From Nitriliruptorales bacterium (lineage in GTDB: Bacteria; Actinomycetota; Nitriliruptoria; Euzebyales; Egibacteraceae), in contig SKQL01000084.1 of NCBI GenBank assembly GCA_007119035.1, positions 1-47,504 on the forward strand: a stretch of 47,504 nt of DNA. Direction: 5' to 3'. Position 1 is the first letter of the stretch. Every line of letters begins with the position of its first letter. Position numbers and translations under genes: made by a program. Shown here piece after piece: positions 1-6,791 of the stretch. The notes beneath the pieces were generated by a model that was not told the origin of the DNA, made no database searches, and saw nothing but the letters and a program-made list of their open reading frames with translations.

Positions 1-294
1 AGCCTCCCCCTGTCGTCGAGCGCGTCCACCGTGCGAAGGGGTAGCAGGTGCGCCAACGCGCCCATCGGGATCTGCCGGGCGGCGGCGGTGGCTACCGCGG
101 TCTCGACCACGCGGCCCTCCCGCTGGAGGATCGCGGTGACCTCGGCGGCGAGTCGGGTCTTGCCGACTCCGAGATCGCCGACGAGTGTCGCGCTGCCCCC
201 GCTGGCGGCAGTGAGCCGGGCATGCAGCCGGCGAATGTCCCCTTCCCGCCCCACCAATGACGACACCAGAGCATCATAGGGCGCGGCTGCGCAC
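1..294 (-). CDS. LuxR/MalT-type AAA ATPase regulator, N-terminus only (cut by window edge)
   Basis: Reading the minus strand leftwards from about 294 gives an open frame to the window edge. It encodes LVGREGDIRRL followed about 20 residues later by a Walker A motif, GDLGVGKTRLA. This pair (VGRE leader plus GxxGxGKT) is typical of the AAA/STAND ATPase domain that opens large LuxR-family regulators. Such proteins end in a LuxR helix-turn-helix that would lie outside the window. Possible starts are GTG at 294 and GTG at 267; an in-frame stop lies just upstream at about 301, so the N-terminus is complete. It diverges from the gene at 322. The family is fairly sure; ligand and targets are unknown. 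Confidence 0.72.
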
Positions 295-321
295 CAGCCT
301 CTACGTGGTCATGGTGGGCAC

Positions 322-801
322 ATGGCAGACGACCCTTACGGCAAGGCACTGCTCGCAGCGCAAGTCACCGCGATCACCGCGGGATTGTGGCCCGCCCCCC
401 GTCGCTGGCCACTGCCCCCACCTGTCACCGCGGGCGCAGCTCTCCTCGCCCTCGGAGGTGGCGCGATCGGGCTCGCGGGGCTCGCCGCGTTGGGAGGGCG
501 CTTCCGGCCCGGGCCCGCGCCCGCGCCCGACGCGGTCCTGCGCACGGAGGGTATGTACGGCCGTGTCCGCCATCCCATGTACACGTCACTGCTGACCGCA
601 GGCTCGGGCATCGCGGTGCTGCGTGCACGGCCCGAGCCGTTCGGGGCGCTCGTCGCGCTCGGGGTGGCCCTCGGCCTCAAGATCAAGCACGAGGAGCGAC
701 TGCTGCGCGACCGTTTCGGCGAGGCGTACGACTCCTACGCCGACGAGGTGCCCGCGCTCGTGCCACGCCTCACCCGGGCAGCGCGCGAGACCTCCGCATA
801 G
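322..801 (+). CDS. Isoprenylcysteine carboxyl methyltransferase (ICMT/PEMT)-like membrane protein
   Basis: 159 residues. Hydrophobic segments lie at about residues 10-55 and 93-110. The C-terminal half carries the family signature: GMYGRVRHPMYTSLL (about 74-88), then a conserved HEERLLRDRFGEAYDSY stretch. These motifs form the S-adenosylmethionine site of the ICMT/phospholipid N-methyltransferase superfamily of integral membrane methyltransferases. Bacterial members methylate diverse small or lipid substrates, so the substrate here cannot be named. The N-terminal part is shorter than in eukaryotic ICMT, as usual for bacterial members. It starts 28 bases from the divergent regulator and is followed by glutaminase 29 bases downstream, so co-transcription with that gene is possible. 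Confidence 0.75.
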   Translation: MADDPYGKALLAAQVTAITAGLWPAPRRWPLPPPVTAGAALLALGGGAIGLAGLAALGGRFRPGPAPAPDAVLRTEGMYGRVRHPMYTSLLTAGSGIAVLRARPEPFGALVALGVALGLKIKHEERLLRDRFGEAYDSYADEVPALVPRLTRAARETSA

Positions 802-830
802 TCCGGACTCGACGGGGAAGGGCTGGTGCC

Positions 831-1772
831 ATGACCATCGACGTGGATCTCGACGAGGTGCTGGAGGAGATTGCCGAGGTCGCCCGCCCGGCAGCTGCTC
901 AGGGGAAGGTCGCACCCTACCTGCGGTCCGCCGCGGACCTCGACCCTGACAGCTTCGCCTTCGCGGTCGTGGAGATGGACGGCACCGAGCACGTCACCGG
1001 TGACGTCGACGTGCCGTTCGCCATCCAGAGCATGTCCAAAGTGTTCTCGCTCGTCCTCGCCATGCAGAAGGCGGAGACCGCCGAGGGCGTGGGCCACGAG
1101 CTGTGGCGGCGTGTTGGACGGGAGCCGTCGGGGGACCCGTTCAACTCGCTGGTCCAGCTCGAGCACGAGCGAGGCATTCCCCGCAATCCGATGATCAACG
1201 CGGGTGCGCTCGTGGTCGACGACGTCTTGACCGACCACTGCGAGGACGCGCCCGCGTCGATGATCGAGTTGGCCAGCGCACTCGCCGGTGGCACTGTCGG
1301 CATCGACGAGGCCGTGGTGGAGGCGGAGGGGCGAAGTGGTCACCGCAACAAGGCGATGGCCTACCTGATGTCGTCCTTCGGCAACCTAACGCATGTCGTC
1401 GACGACGTGATCGAGACCTACACCCGCCAGTGCGCGGTGACGATGACGACGCGCCAACTTGCGCGCGCGGTGAGGTTCCTCGCCAACGACGGCGTCGACC
1501 CCGCGACGGGCGAGGTGATCCTGAGCGCCCCGCTCGCCCGGCGGGTGGCGGCGGTCATGCTGACGTGCGGCACGTACGACTCCGCCGGGGAGTTCGCCTT
1601 CGACGTCGGCATCCCCTGCAAGAGCGGCGTGGCCGGAGGGATCATGGGGCTCCTGCCGGAGGAGGCGGGCGTGTGCGTCTGGTCGCCGCCGCTCGAGGAG
1701 TCTGGCAACTCCGTTGCCGGCCACGTCGCGCTCCGCGAGCTCACCACCCGCCTCGACTCGTCGGTCTTCTAG
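831..1772 (+). CDS. glsA: Glutaminase (L-glutamine to L-glutamate plus ammonia)
   Basis: 313 residues, the usual length for a bacterial glutaminase of the beta-lactamase-like serine family. The catalytic Ser-x-x-Lys is visible as QSMSKVF (Ser67, Lys70). Also present are the substrate-site stretch NPMINAGAL (about 119-127), a SSFGNL segment, LTCGTYDSAGEFAF and a C-terminal ESGNSVAG stretch. The family hydrolyses glutamine in the cytoplasm, releasing ammonia for nitrogen metabolism or acid resistance. I chose ATG at 831; the frame is open far upstream, but that extension is arginine-rich antisense-like sequence with no family similarity and overlaps the preceding gene. No regulatory site is obvious. 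Confidence 0.93.
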   Translation: MTIDVDLDEVLEEIAEVARPAAAQGKVAPYLRSAADLDPDSFAFAVVEMDGTEHVTGDVDVPFAIQSMSKVFSLVLAMQKAETAEGVGHELWRRVGREPSGDPFNSLVQLEHERGIPRNPMINAGALVVDDVLTDHCEDAPASMIELASALAGGTVGIDEAVVEAEGRSGHRNKAMAYLMSSFGNLTHVVDDVIETYTRQCAVTMTTRQLARAVRFLANDGVDPATGEVILSAPLARRVAAVMLTCGTYDSAGEFAFDVGIPCKSGVAGGIMGLLPEEAGVCVWSPPLEESGNSVAGHVALRELTTRLDSSVF

Positions 1773-1828
1773 GCGTGAATCCCCGCCACGCGGGAACACG
1801 GTAGGCATCTCGAGACAGGAGCGTGCCG

Positions 1829-2191
1829 GTGTTCAGCATGATCGACTTCGACACCCCCGGCGCACTCGGCTTCGAGGTCGGCTCCGAAGTCACCTCCGAG
1901 GACTACGACCGCGCCTCTGAGGAGATCCGGCAGGCCGTCGACGAGCATGGCAAGATCCGCGTGCTCTTCCGGGTGCCGACGACTCCGGAGACGCAGATGA
2001 AGTCAGCCGACGGGCCGATCGGCTTCGTGTACGAGCACGAGGACGTGGTGGAGCGCATCGCCGTGGTCGGCGACGACCTGGCGGTGAAATGGCTGGCACG
2101 GTTGGGTGACAAGAAGCTCGATCCGCCGCTGCAGCGGTTTGATCCCGATGACGACGAGGCCGCCCGGCAATGGCTCACCGAGCCGGGCTAG
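1829..2191 (+). CDS. SpoIIAA-like (STAS/DUF3478-type) protein
   Basis: About 120 residues, acidic and soluble. The pattern (ALGFEVGSEVTSEDYDR, then a KIRVLF strand, then ERIAVVGDDLAVKWLARL and a C-terminal AARQWL helix) is that of SpoIIAA-like proteins, a small alpha/beta fold related to STAS anti-sigma-factor antagonists and CRAL-TRIO lipid binders. No phosphorylatable serine can be pointed to with confidence, so a regulatory role is not established. Start: AGGA at 1817-1820 sits 8 bases before GTG 1829; GTG 1823 and ATG 1838 are alternatives in the same frame. It follows glutaminase by 56 bases, with a short CCCGC/GCGGG hairpin between them. Confidence 0.7.
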   Translation: MFSMIDFDTPGALGFEVGSEVTSEDYDRASEEIRQAVDEHGKIRVLFRVPTTPETQMKSADGPIGFVYEHEDVVERIAVVGDDLAVKWLARLGDKKLDPPLQRFDPDDDEAARQWLTEPG

Positions 2192-2227
2192 CTGAGGCGC
2201 CCGGTCGAGGGGGACCGAGGGTGTGGC

Positions 2228-2534
2228 CTACTCGATGACGCCGTCCCCGTCGATCGAGGCGGCGTAGCGGTGGCCTCGCCGTCGCTTGTGAGCTTCAGCG
2301 TGAAGGCGTCCTCGAAGATGGGCACGCCCTCGCCGGTCAGCGTCAACCCACCGAACTCGACGTTCCTCGCGAACTCGCCCGCCAACACGACACCCCCGTC
2401 GGGGGTCGCGGTGATCGCATGGGCGTGGGTGTGGCGGGCGTAGCCAGGATCGCGGACAGTAGGAGCAACGCCACCCGCTGTTCGGACCATCGGTGTGATG
2501 TCGTGGCACCGTTCATGACGCACTCTCCGTGCAT
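2228..2534 (-). pseudogene. Relic of a secreted beta-propeller (SBBP-repeat) protein, two frameshifts
   Basis: Three minus-strand frames each hold one piece of a protein. A signal-peptide-like start (from about 2516: MNGATTSHRW, then a hydrophobic VALLLLSAILA) is in one frame. One propeller blade (TATPDGGVVLAGEF ... DAFTLKLTSDGE) is in a second. The blade's closing strand and stop (YAASIDGDGVIE) are in a third. The order and spacing are those of SBBP repeats, where a K-L-x-x-D-G-x strand is followed by W/Y-A-x-S-x-G-G-D-G. Intact proteins of this type carry many blades, so this is a frameshifted and heavily shortened remnant. Confidence 0.55.
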
Positions 2535-2632
2535 GGCGCCGTCACCCCGTCGCCCGGCCCGCTCGTGCTGGCTACTCGACCAGAGTGGCGATCCTCTCGC
2601 AGGCCAGGCTCACTCGGGGAGGGGGAACGCGG

Positions 2633-2773
2633 TTACGCGACGTTGGTGTTGGCCTGATCGGTCCCCGCCGTCAGCACCATCGCCGCCTCGCTCGCGCGGG
2701 CAGCCCGGTAGGTCTCGGGATCGTCGAGCGCGCCGACGAGCACGGGATAGGGCTCGGCTCCGCGCCCCGTCAT
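2633..2773 (-). pseudogene. 46-codon fragment resembling a TrkA-N (RCK) NAD-binding domain
   Basis: The ATG overlaps the stop codon of the helicase (TGATG at 2773), so it could be translated by coupling. The product contains VLVGALDDPETYRAAR and ends AAMVLTAGTDQANTNVA before TAA. This matches the middle of TrkA-N/RCK domains of potassium channels and transporters, where a GDxxDPETLRxA helix is followed by a strand and an N-T-N-V-A helix start. The Rossmann glycine motif and everything after N-T-N-V-A are missing. I read it as a truncated relic; a functional micro-protein is possible but has no positive support. Confidence 0.45.
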
Positions 2774-4440
2774 CACTCCCTGGTCGCGGCCTTGTCGCGG
2801 CGCACCGTCGCCTTCTTCCCCTTGATCCGGGTTCGTCGCAGCGCGGCGATGACCCCGTCGGCGGCGGCAGCCGGCACCTCCACGAGCGAGAATCGGTCGG
2901 CGATCTCGATCGCGCCGACATCCCGGCCGGAGAGGTCAGATTCGCTGGTGATCGCGCCGACGAGGTCCTTGGGCCGGATTCCCGCGGTGCGTCCCCGGCC
3001 GATGAACAGGCGGGTCGTCTGTCCCCCGGGTGGGTGTGTGGCGCCCTGCCTGCCCTTGCCGCCCTGGCCCTTGGCGGGCACGCGCGGCGGCTCGGGGATC
3101 TCCTCCTCGGTGGGGTCGGTGGCGCTTCCGCTCGCCTCATGCGCGAGCTTCACCGCCGCGAGCGCGACGTCCATCACGTCGACGTCCCGGGCGAGGGACT
3201 CGACGACGCTCCGGTAGTGCTCGAGGTCGCCCTCGAGGAGGTGGGCCTCCAGGGACGCGCGCGTGCGCTCGAGGCGGTGGGCGCCGAGCTCGGCCACCGT
3301 GGGAAGGCGCTCGATCGCGATGGGCTGCTTGGTGACGCGCTCGATGGTGGCGAGCATCCTTCGCTCGCGGGGCTCCGCGAGCGTGATCGCGATCCCTTCG
3401 CGGCCTGCGCGACCCACCCGCCCGATCCTGTGGACGTAGGACTTGGGGGCGCTCGGGACGTCGTAGTTGACCACGTGGGTGAGGTGCTCGACGTCGAGGC
3501 CTCGGGCGGCGACGTCGGTGGCCACGAGCAGCTCCGCCGCCCCCGCCCGCAACCGGCCCATCACCCGGTCCCGTTGCTCCTGGTTCATCGCCCCGTGGAG
3601 GGCCTCCGCGCGGTATCCGCGCCCGTTCATCGTCTCGGTCAGCTCGTCGACCTCGGTCCGCGTGCGGCAGAAGATCAGCGCGGCCTCCGGCATCTCGATG
3701 TCGAGGAGGCGGCCCAGGGCGGCGGGCTTGTGTTGCCGGGCGACGACGTAGGCGCGCTGGTGGGTCAGCGACGGCTCGCCCTCCGGGGAGGTGTCTCGTG
3801 TGATCTGGATGCGGACGGGCTCGTGGAGGTACTTGCGCGCGAGGCCGTCGATGCGGGGCGGCATGGTGGCGGAGAACAGCACGGTCTGACGCGTGGCAGG
3901 CGTGTCACCGAGGATGGACTCGATGTCGTCGGCGAAGCCCATGTCGAGCATCTCGTCAGCCTCGTCGAGCACCACGACCTCCACGGCCTCGAGGCGCAGC
4001 GTCCTCCGGGCGATGTGGTCGAGCGCGCGTCCGGGGGTGGCGACGACCACGTCCACCCCGCGCTGGAGGACGCGCAGCTGGCGCCCGATGGGCTGTCCTC
4101 CGTACACGGGGACCACCCGGGCGCCGAGGCCCTGTCCGTACCGGTGAATCGCCTCCGAGACCTGCATGGCGAGTTCGCGCGTCGGCACGAGCACGAGCGC
4201 CATCGGTGCGGACCCCCGATCGTCGGGAGAGAGCCGCTGAAGCAGCGGCAGGGCGAACGCGGCGGTCTTGCCCGTGCCCGTAGCGGCCTGCCCCATGAGG
4301 TCACGCGCCTGGAGCAGGGGAGGGATCGCCTGCTGTTGGATCGGCGTCGGCTCCTCGTAACCCAGGGAGACGAGGGCCTGCTGCAACTCCGGGCGGAGGT
4401 TCAGGTCAGCGAAGGTGGTCATGTCATCGATGGCGGTCAT
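2773..4440 (-). CDS. DEAD-box ATP-dependent RNA helicase with C-terminal RNA-binding domain (DeaD/CsdA type)
   Basis: 555 residues. All helicase motifs are visible: Q motif (FADLNLRPELQQAL ... EPTPIQQQAI, about 10-40), motif I AATGTGKT (52-59), Ia VPTRELA, motif II DEAD (159-162), motif III SAT, and motif VI HRIGRVGRAG. A Gln/Gly/Lys-rich linker (RVPAKGQGGKGRQG) leads to a C-terminal RRM-like domain starting TRLFIGRGRTAGI, as in the DbpA-type domains of DeaD/CsdA proteins that remodel rRNA and mRNA structure, often in the cold. A lysine/arginine tail follows. ATG at 4440 or 4422 is likely; the open frame runs another 695 codons upstream, but that part lies antisense to the lipid operon and is not coding. 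Confidence 0.93.
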   Translation of the reverse strand: MTAIDDMTTFADLNLRPELQQALVSLGYEEPTPIQQQAIPPLLQARDLMGQAATGTGKTAAFALPLLQRLSPDDRGSAPMALVLVPTRELAMQVSEAIHRYGQGLGARVVPVYGGQPIGRQLRVLQRGVDVVVATPGRALDHIARRTLRLEAVEVVVLDEADEMLDMGFADDIESILGDTPATRQTVLFSATMPPRIDGLARKYLHEPVRIQITRDTSPEGEPSLTHQRAYVVARQHKPAALGRLLDIEMPEAALIFCRTRTEVDELTETMNGRGYRAEALHGAMNQEQRDRVMGRLRAGAAELLVATDVAARGLDVEHLTHVVNYDVPSAPKSYVHRIGRVGRAGREGIAITLAEPRERRMLATIERVTKQPIAIERLPTVAELGAHRLERTRASLEAHLLEGDLEHYRSVVESLARDVDVMDVALAAVKLAHEASGSATDPTEEEIPEPPRVPAKGQGGKGRQGATHPPGGQTTRLFIGRGRTAGIRPKDLVGAITSESDLSGRDVGAIEIADRFSLVEVPAAAADGVIAALRRTRIKGKKATVRRDKAATRE

Positions 4441-4575
4441 CATCCTGATCGCGATGGGCTCGTGGTCGCCGCGGGCTCGGGTCCCCGGCGGCGCAGCGCT
4501 TGACACGCACACATGCATGCTATGCCTTTGTGGGCGCGCAGCGTGCCGCGTCCGCGGTGGAGAGGGGCCTGGTTG

Positions 4576-5235
4576 GTGGGCATCTACAGATTGAAGCCGT
4601 GGTTCGTGGCCCGGCTGGACGGCCTCCGGGTCCGGTTGCAGCGCGCTGGCGTCTCCGCCGACGCGGTCACCATCGCGGGTGTGGCCGCCGGCATCGCACT
4701 GGGTGCCGCGCTCGCGGCGGGCGTGCTCGCGTCGCCGTGGTGGTGGCTCGCGGTACCGCCCCTGGCGCTCGTGCGGCTCGCCGCTAACGCGCTCGACGGG
4801 GCGCTTGCTCGGGCAAGTGGCACCGCCCGACCGGCTGGCGCGATCCTCAACGAGGTGGGCGACCGGGTCGCAGACCTCGGAATGCTCGCGGGCCTCGCTC
4901 CCGCGGTCGGCGCGCCCCTGGCCGCGTCCGCGGTCGCAACGGCGTTCGCCACCGCGCTGGTGGGGGTGCTCGCCGCGGCGCTGGTCGGCGAGCGTGCGAC
5001 CAGCGGGCCCATGGGCAAGGCTGATCGCGTCACGCTGCTGGCCGTCGCAGCTCCCGTGGCGATAGCGGTCGGGGAGGCCGCGCTCGTCGTCGCCGCATGG
5101 CTCGTGGTCGTGGGCGGCGTCGCGACGGTCGCCCGCCGCACCCGGCGGCTCTGGTCCGAGGTCGCCGATGGGCATGGGCCCTCCGGGCAGCGGACTCGCG
5201 ACGAGACCGACGAGCGCGACGAGCGCTCGGCGTGA
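4576..5235 (+). CDS. CDP-alcohol phosphatidyltransferase, YnbA-like
   Basis: 219 residues with several membrane segments. From memory it resembles E. coli YnbA along its length: IYRLKPWF near the start, NALDGALAR at the active site, GAILNEVGDRVADLG after it, and GPMGKADR later. The CDP-alcohol phosphotransferase motif normally has four aspartates (D-x2-DG-x2-AR-x8-G-x3-D-x3-D). Here the first and third are asparagine (N-A-L-DG ... G-A-I-L-N-E-V-G-D), the YnbA pattern. The acceptor alcohol is unknown. GTG 4576 has AGAGGGG 8 bases upstream and gives the YnbA-like N-terminus; ATG 4513 would add 21 arginine-rich residues. It heads a plus-strand operon with a CdsA-like gene 16 bases downstream. 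Confidence 0.85.
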   Translation: MGIYRLKPWFVARLDGLRVRLQRAGVSADAVTIAGVAAGIALGAALAAGVLASPWWWLAVPPLALVRLAANALDGALARASGTARPAGAILNEVGDRVADLGMLAGLAPAVGAPLAASAVATAFATALVGVLAAALVGERATSGPMGKADRVTLLAVAAPVAIAVGEAALVVAAWLVVVGGVATVARRTRRLWSEVADGHGPSGQRTRDETDERDERSA

Positions 5236-5251
5236 CCGGGCGGACACGGTG

Positions 5252-6166
5252 ATGGCGGACGAGCGCGCGCCCGTCGTCGTGCTCCTCGCGGCCCTGTTGG
5301 TGGCGGGCCTCGTCGCGGTCCTCGCCGCGGAACGCGCTACTGGCGCCCGCACCGGCTCGAGCCAACTGTTCGTGCGCTGGCGGACATGGGCGGTCATCAC
5401 CCCGCTGGCGGTCGCGGCCGCGTGGACGCTGGCCTCGACGGTGGTCTTCGTCGCCCTGCTCGCCGCCCAGGGTGCTCGCGAGCACGCCCTACTCGTCGGC
5501 ATGACCCCGGTGGCACGCCGGTTGCTCATCGTCGCGGCCGCGGCCACGGCGCCGATCGTGGTCGCCGCGGACGTCACGGTGGCGACGGTCGCGGTCGCGC
5601 TGCTGCTCGCCGTAGCAGCGACCGCGGTGGTGCGCGCGGACCCTGACGCGGGTCTGCGCGACCTGTCGGGAGCCTTGTTCGGCTGGGCTTGGATCGCGCT
5701 GCTGCTGGGCAACGTCGTCATCCTGCGCGGCCACGATCTCGGTGGCTTCACCCTCGTGGTGGCGTTGTTCGCGGGCGTCGCGGTGAGCGACATCGGTGCG
5801 TTCGCCGTGGGCTCCACGGTGGGGCGGCGATACGGGAGTCGTCCGCTGTCCTCCCTGTCTCCCAACAAGACCCGAGCGGGGGTCGCGGGCAACGTGATAG
5901 GCGCCGCGGTCGGCGTCGGCGCGGTCGCGAGCGTCGCGCCCTTGGGGTTGCCTCTCTGGGCGGTCGCGACCCTCCCCCTGCTGATCGCGGTGGGTGGGGT
6001 CGTCGGCGACCTCCTCGAGTCCCTGCTCAAGCGGGCCTCTGGGTCGAAGGACGCGGGCGCGTGGCTGCCCGGGTTCGGTGGCCTGCTGGACCGCATCGAC
6101 TCCCTCGTCGTGGCCGCACCATTGCTCGCGGGGCTGGTCGCGGCTCTGGACCTGTGGCTCCTGTGA
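5252..6166 (+). CDS. Phosphatidate cytidylyltransferase-like protein (CdsA family, YnbB-like)
   Basis: 304 residues, about eight hydrophobic segments. The CdsA signature occupies the C-terminal third: VSDIGAFAVG ... SPNKTRAG ... GDLLESLLKRASGSKDAG ... GFGGLLDRIDS, with the conserved aspartates and lysines. The usual PGHGGxxDRxDS reads PGFGG, so the histidine is phenylalanine. The family activates phosphatidic acid with CTP to give CDP-diacylglycerol in the membrane, the donor substrate for the upstream phosphatidyltransferase. The N-terminal RTWA segment recalls E. coli YnbB (RTWW), whose gene also follows ynbA. The next gene starts at GTG 6163, overlapping this stop by four bases (GTGA), so they should be co-translated. 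ATG 5252 or GTG 5249 are the likely starts. Confidence 0.85.
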   Translation: MADERAPVVVLLAALLVAGLVAVLAAERATGARTGSSQLFVRWRTWAVITPLAVAAAWTLASTVVFVALLAAQGAREHALLVGMTPVARRLLIVAAAATAPIVVAADVTVATVAVALLLAVAATAVVRADPDAGLRDLSGALFGWAWIALLLGNVVILRGHDLGGFTLVVALFAGVAVSDIGAFAVGSTVGRRYGSRPLSSLSPNKTRAGVAGNVIGAAVGVGAVASVAPLGLPLWAVATLPLLIAVGGVVGDLLESLLKRASGSKDAGAWLPGFGGLLDRIDSLVVAAPLLAGLVAALDLWLL

Positions 6167-6786
6167 GCGTCAACGGACGGTTCCGCGCGCCGATGCTCTC
6201 CGCGGCCGGGTTGGCGGCGTGGGCGGCGGTCGAAGCGGTGTCGTGGCCGCTCGTGCCCGATGCGCCGCTCGCGGCCGCGGCGGTGGGCCGACCGCCGCGC
6301 ACGGCGGTTGCCCTCGCGGCAGCCACGACGGGGGGGAGCGTCCTCGGCACGATCGCGGGGATGAGCCTCGCTCGTCGCGGGATCGTGGCGCCACAGCCGT
6401 GGACCACCCCCATGATGCGCGCCGCTGTCGACGAGTGGCTCTCCGACAGGGGGGCCTTGGGTGTCGCCCACCAACCCCTCTCGGGAGTCCCCCACAAGCT
6501 CTTCGTCGCGGCCGCGCCCCGCCACGGGATCTCAGCCGGGTCGATGGTCACCGCCACCGTGGCCTTCCGCGGAGCACGGATGTCAGCGACCGCGCTCGGA
6601 GTGGTCGGGGCGCGGGCGGCATTGAGTCGCGCCGTCGTCAGCAACGCCCCGCGCTATGCCACCTCCGCGGACAGGATCGCGGGGCGTCTGGTGGGTCTGA
6701 CGGCAATCACAGGAATGGCCGCAGCGCTCGTGGGGTTCCTCCGCCGGTGGGGGTATCGAGCCCACCCCGACGCCTCACACGGGTAG
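6163..6786 (+). CDS. VTT/YqaA-like (SNARE-associated/DedA superfamily) membrane protein
   Basis: 207 residues, third gene of the lipid operon. Hydrophobic segments flank a soluble stretch (PWTTPMMRAAVDEWLS) and a re-entrant-type motif, GVPHKLFVAAAPRHGIS, that matches the VTT/YqaA pattern in which a P-x-P-x-K loop precedes a glycine-rich hydrophobic segment. VTT proteins include DedA transporters that flip undecaprenyl phosphate or phospholipids, and TMEM41/VMP1 scramblases. A role in moving the lipid made by the two upstream genes is an attractive inference, not a demonstrated one. It ends six bases before the stop of the convergent gene at 6792. The family call is moderate because the sequence is divergent. 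Confidence 0.6.
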   Translation: MSVNGRFRAPMLSAAGLAAWAAVEAVSWPLVPDAPLAAAAVGRPPRTAVALAAATTGGSVLGTIAGMSLARRGIVAPQPWTTPMMRAAVDEWLSDRGALGVAHQPLSGVPHKLFVAAAPRHGISAGSMVTATVAFRGARMSATALGVVGARAALSRAVVSNAPRYATSADRIAGRLVGLTAITGMAAALVGFLRRWGYRAHPDASHG

Positions 6787-6791
6787 GGCCC

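Noticed and set aside
2419-4503. 694-codon plus-strand frame opposite the helicase
   Set aside because: It is the shadow of the helicase coding strand (His/Arg/Leu/Asp-rich, no motifs).
4501-4530. ATGCATGC-rich stretch before the lipid operon as a regulator site
   Set aside because: The repeat is very short and could be chance; no second copy was found at a matching position elsewhere.
4441-6525. Upstream 695-codon extension of the helicase frame on the minus strand
   Set aside because: It is Arg/Pro/Thr/Ala-rich with no family pattern and lies antisense to the three-gene lipid operon, whose proteins have clear motifs. High GC makes such long open antisense frames common.
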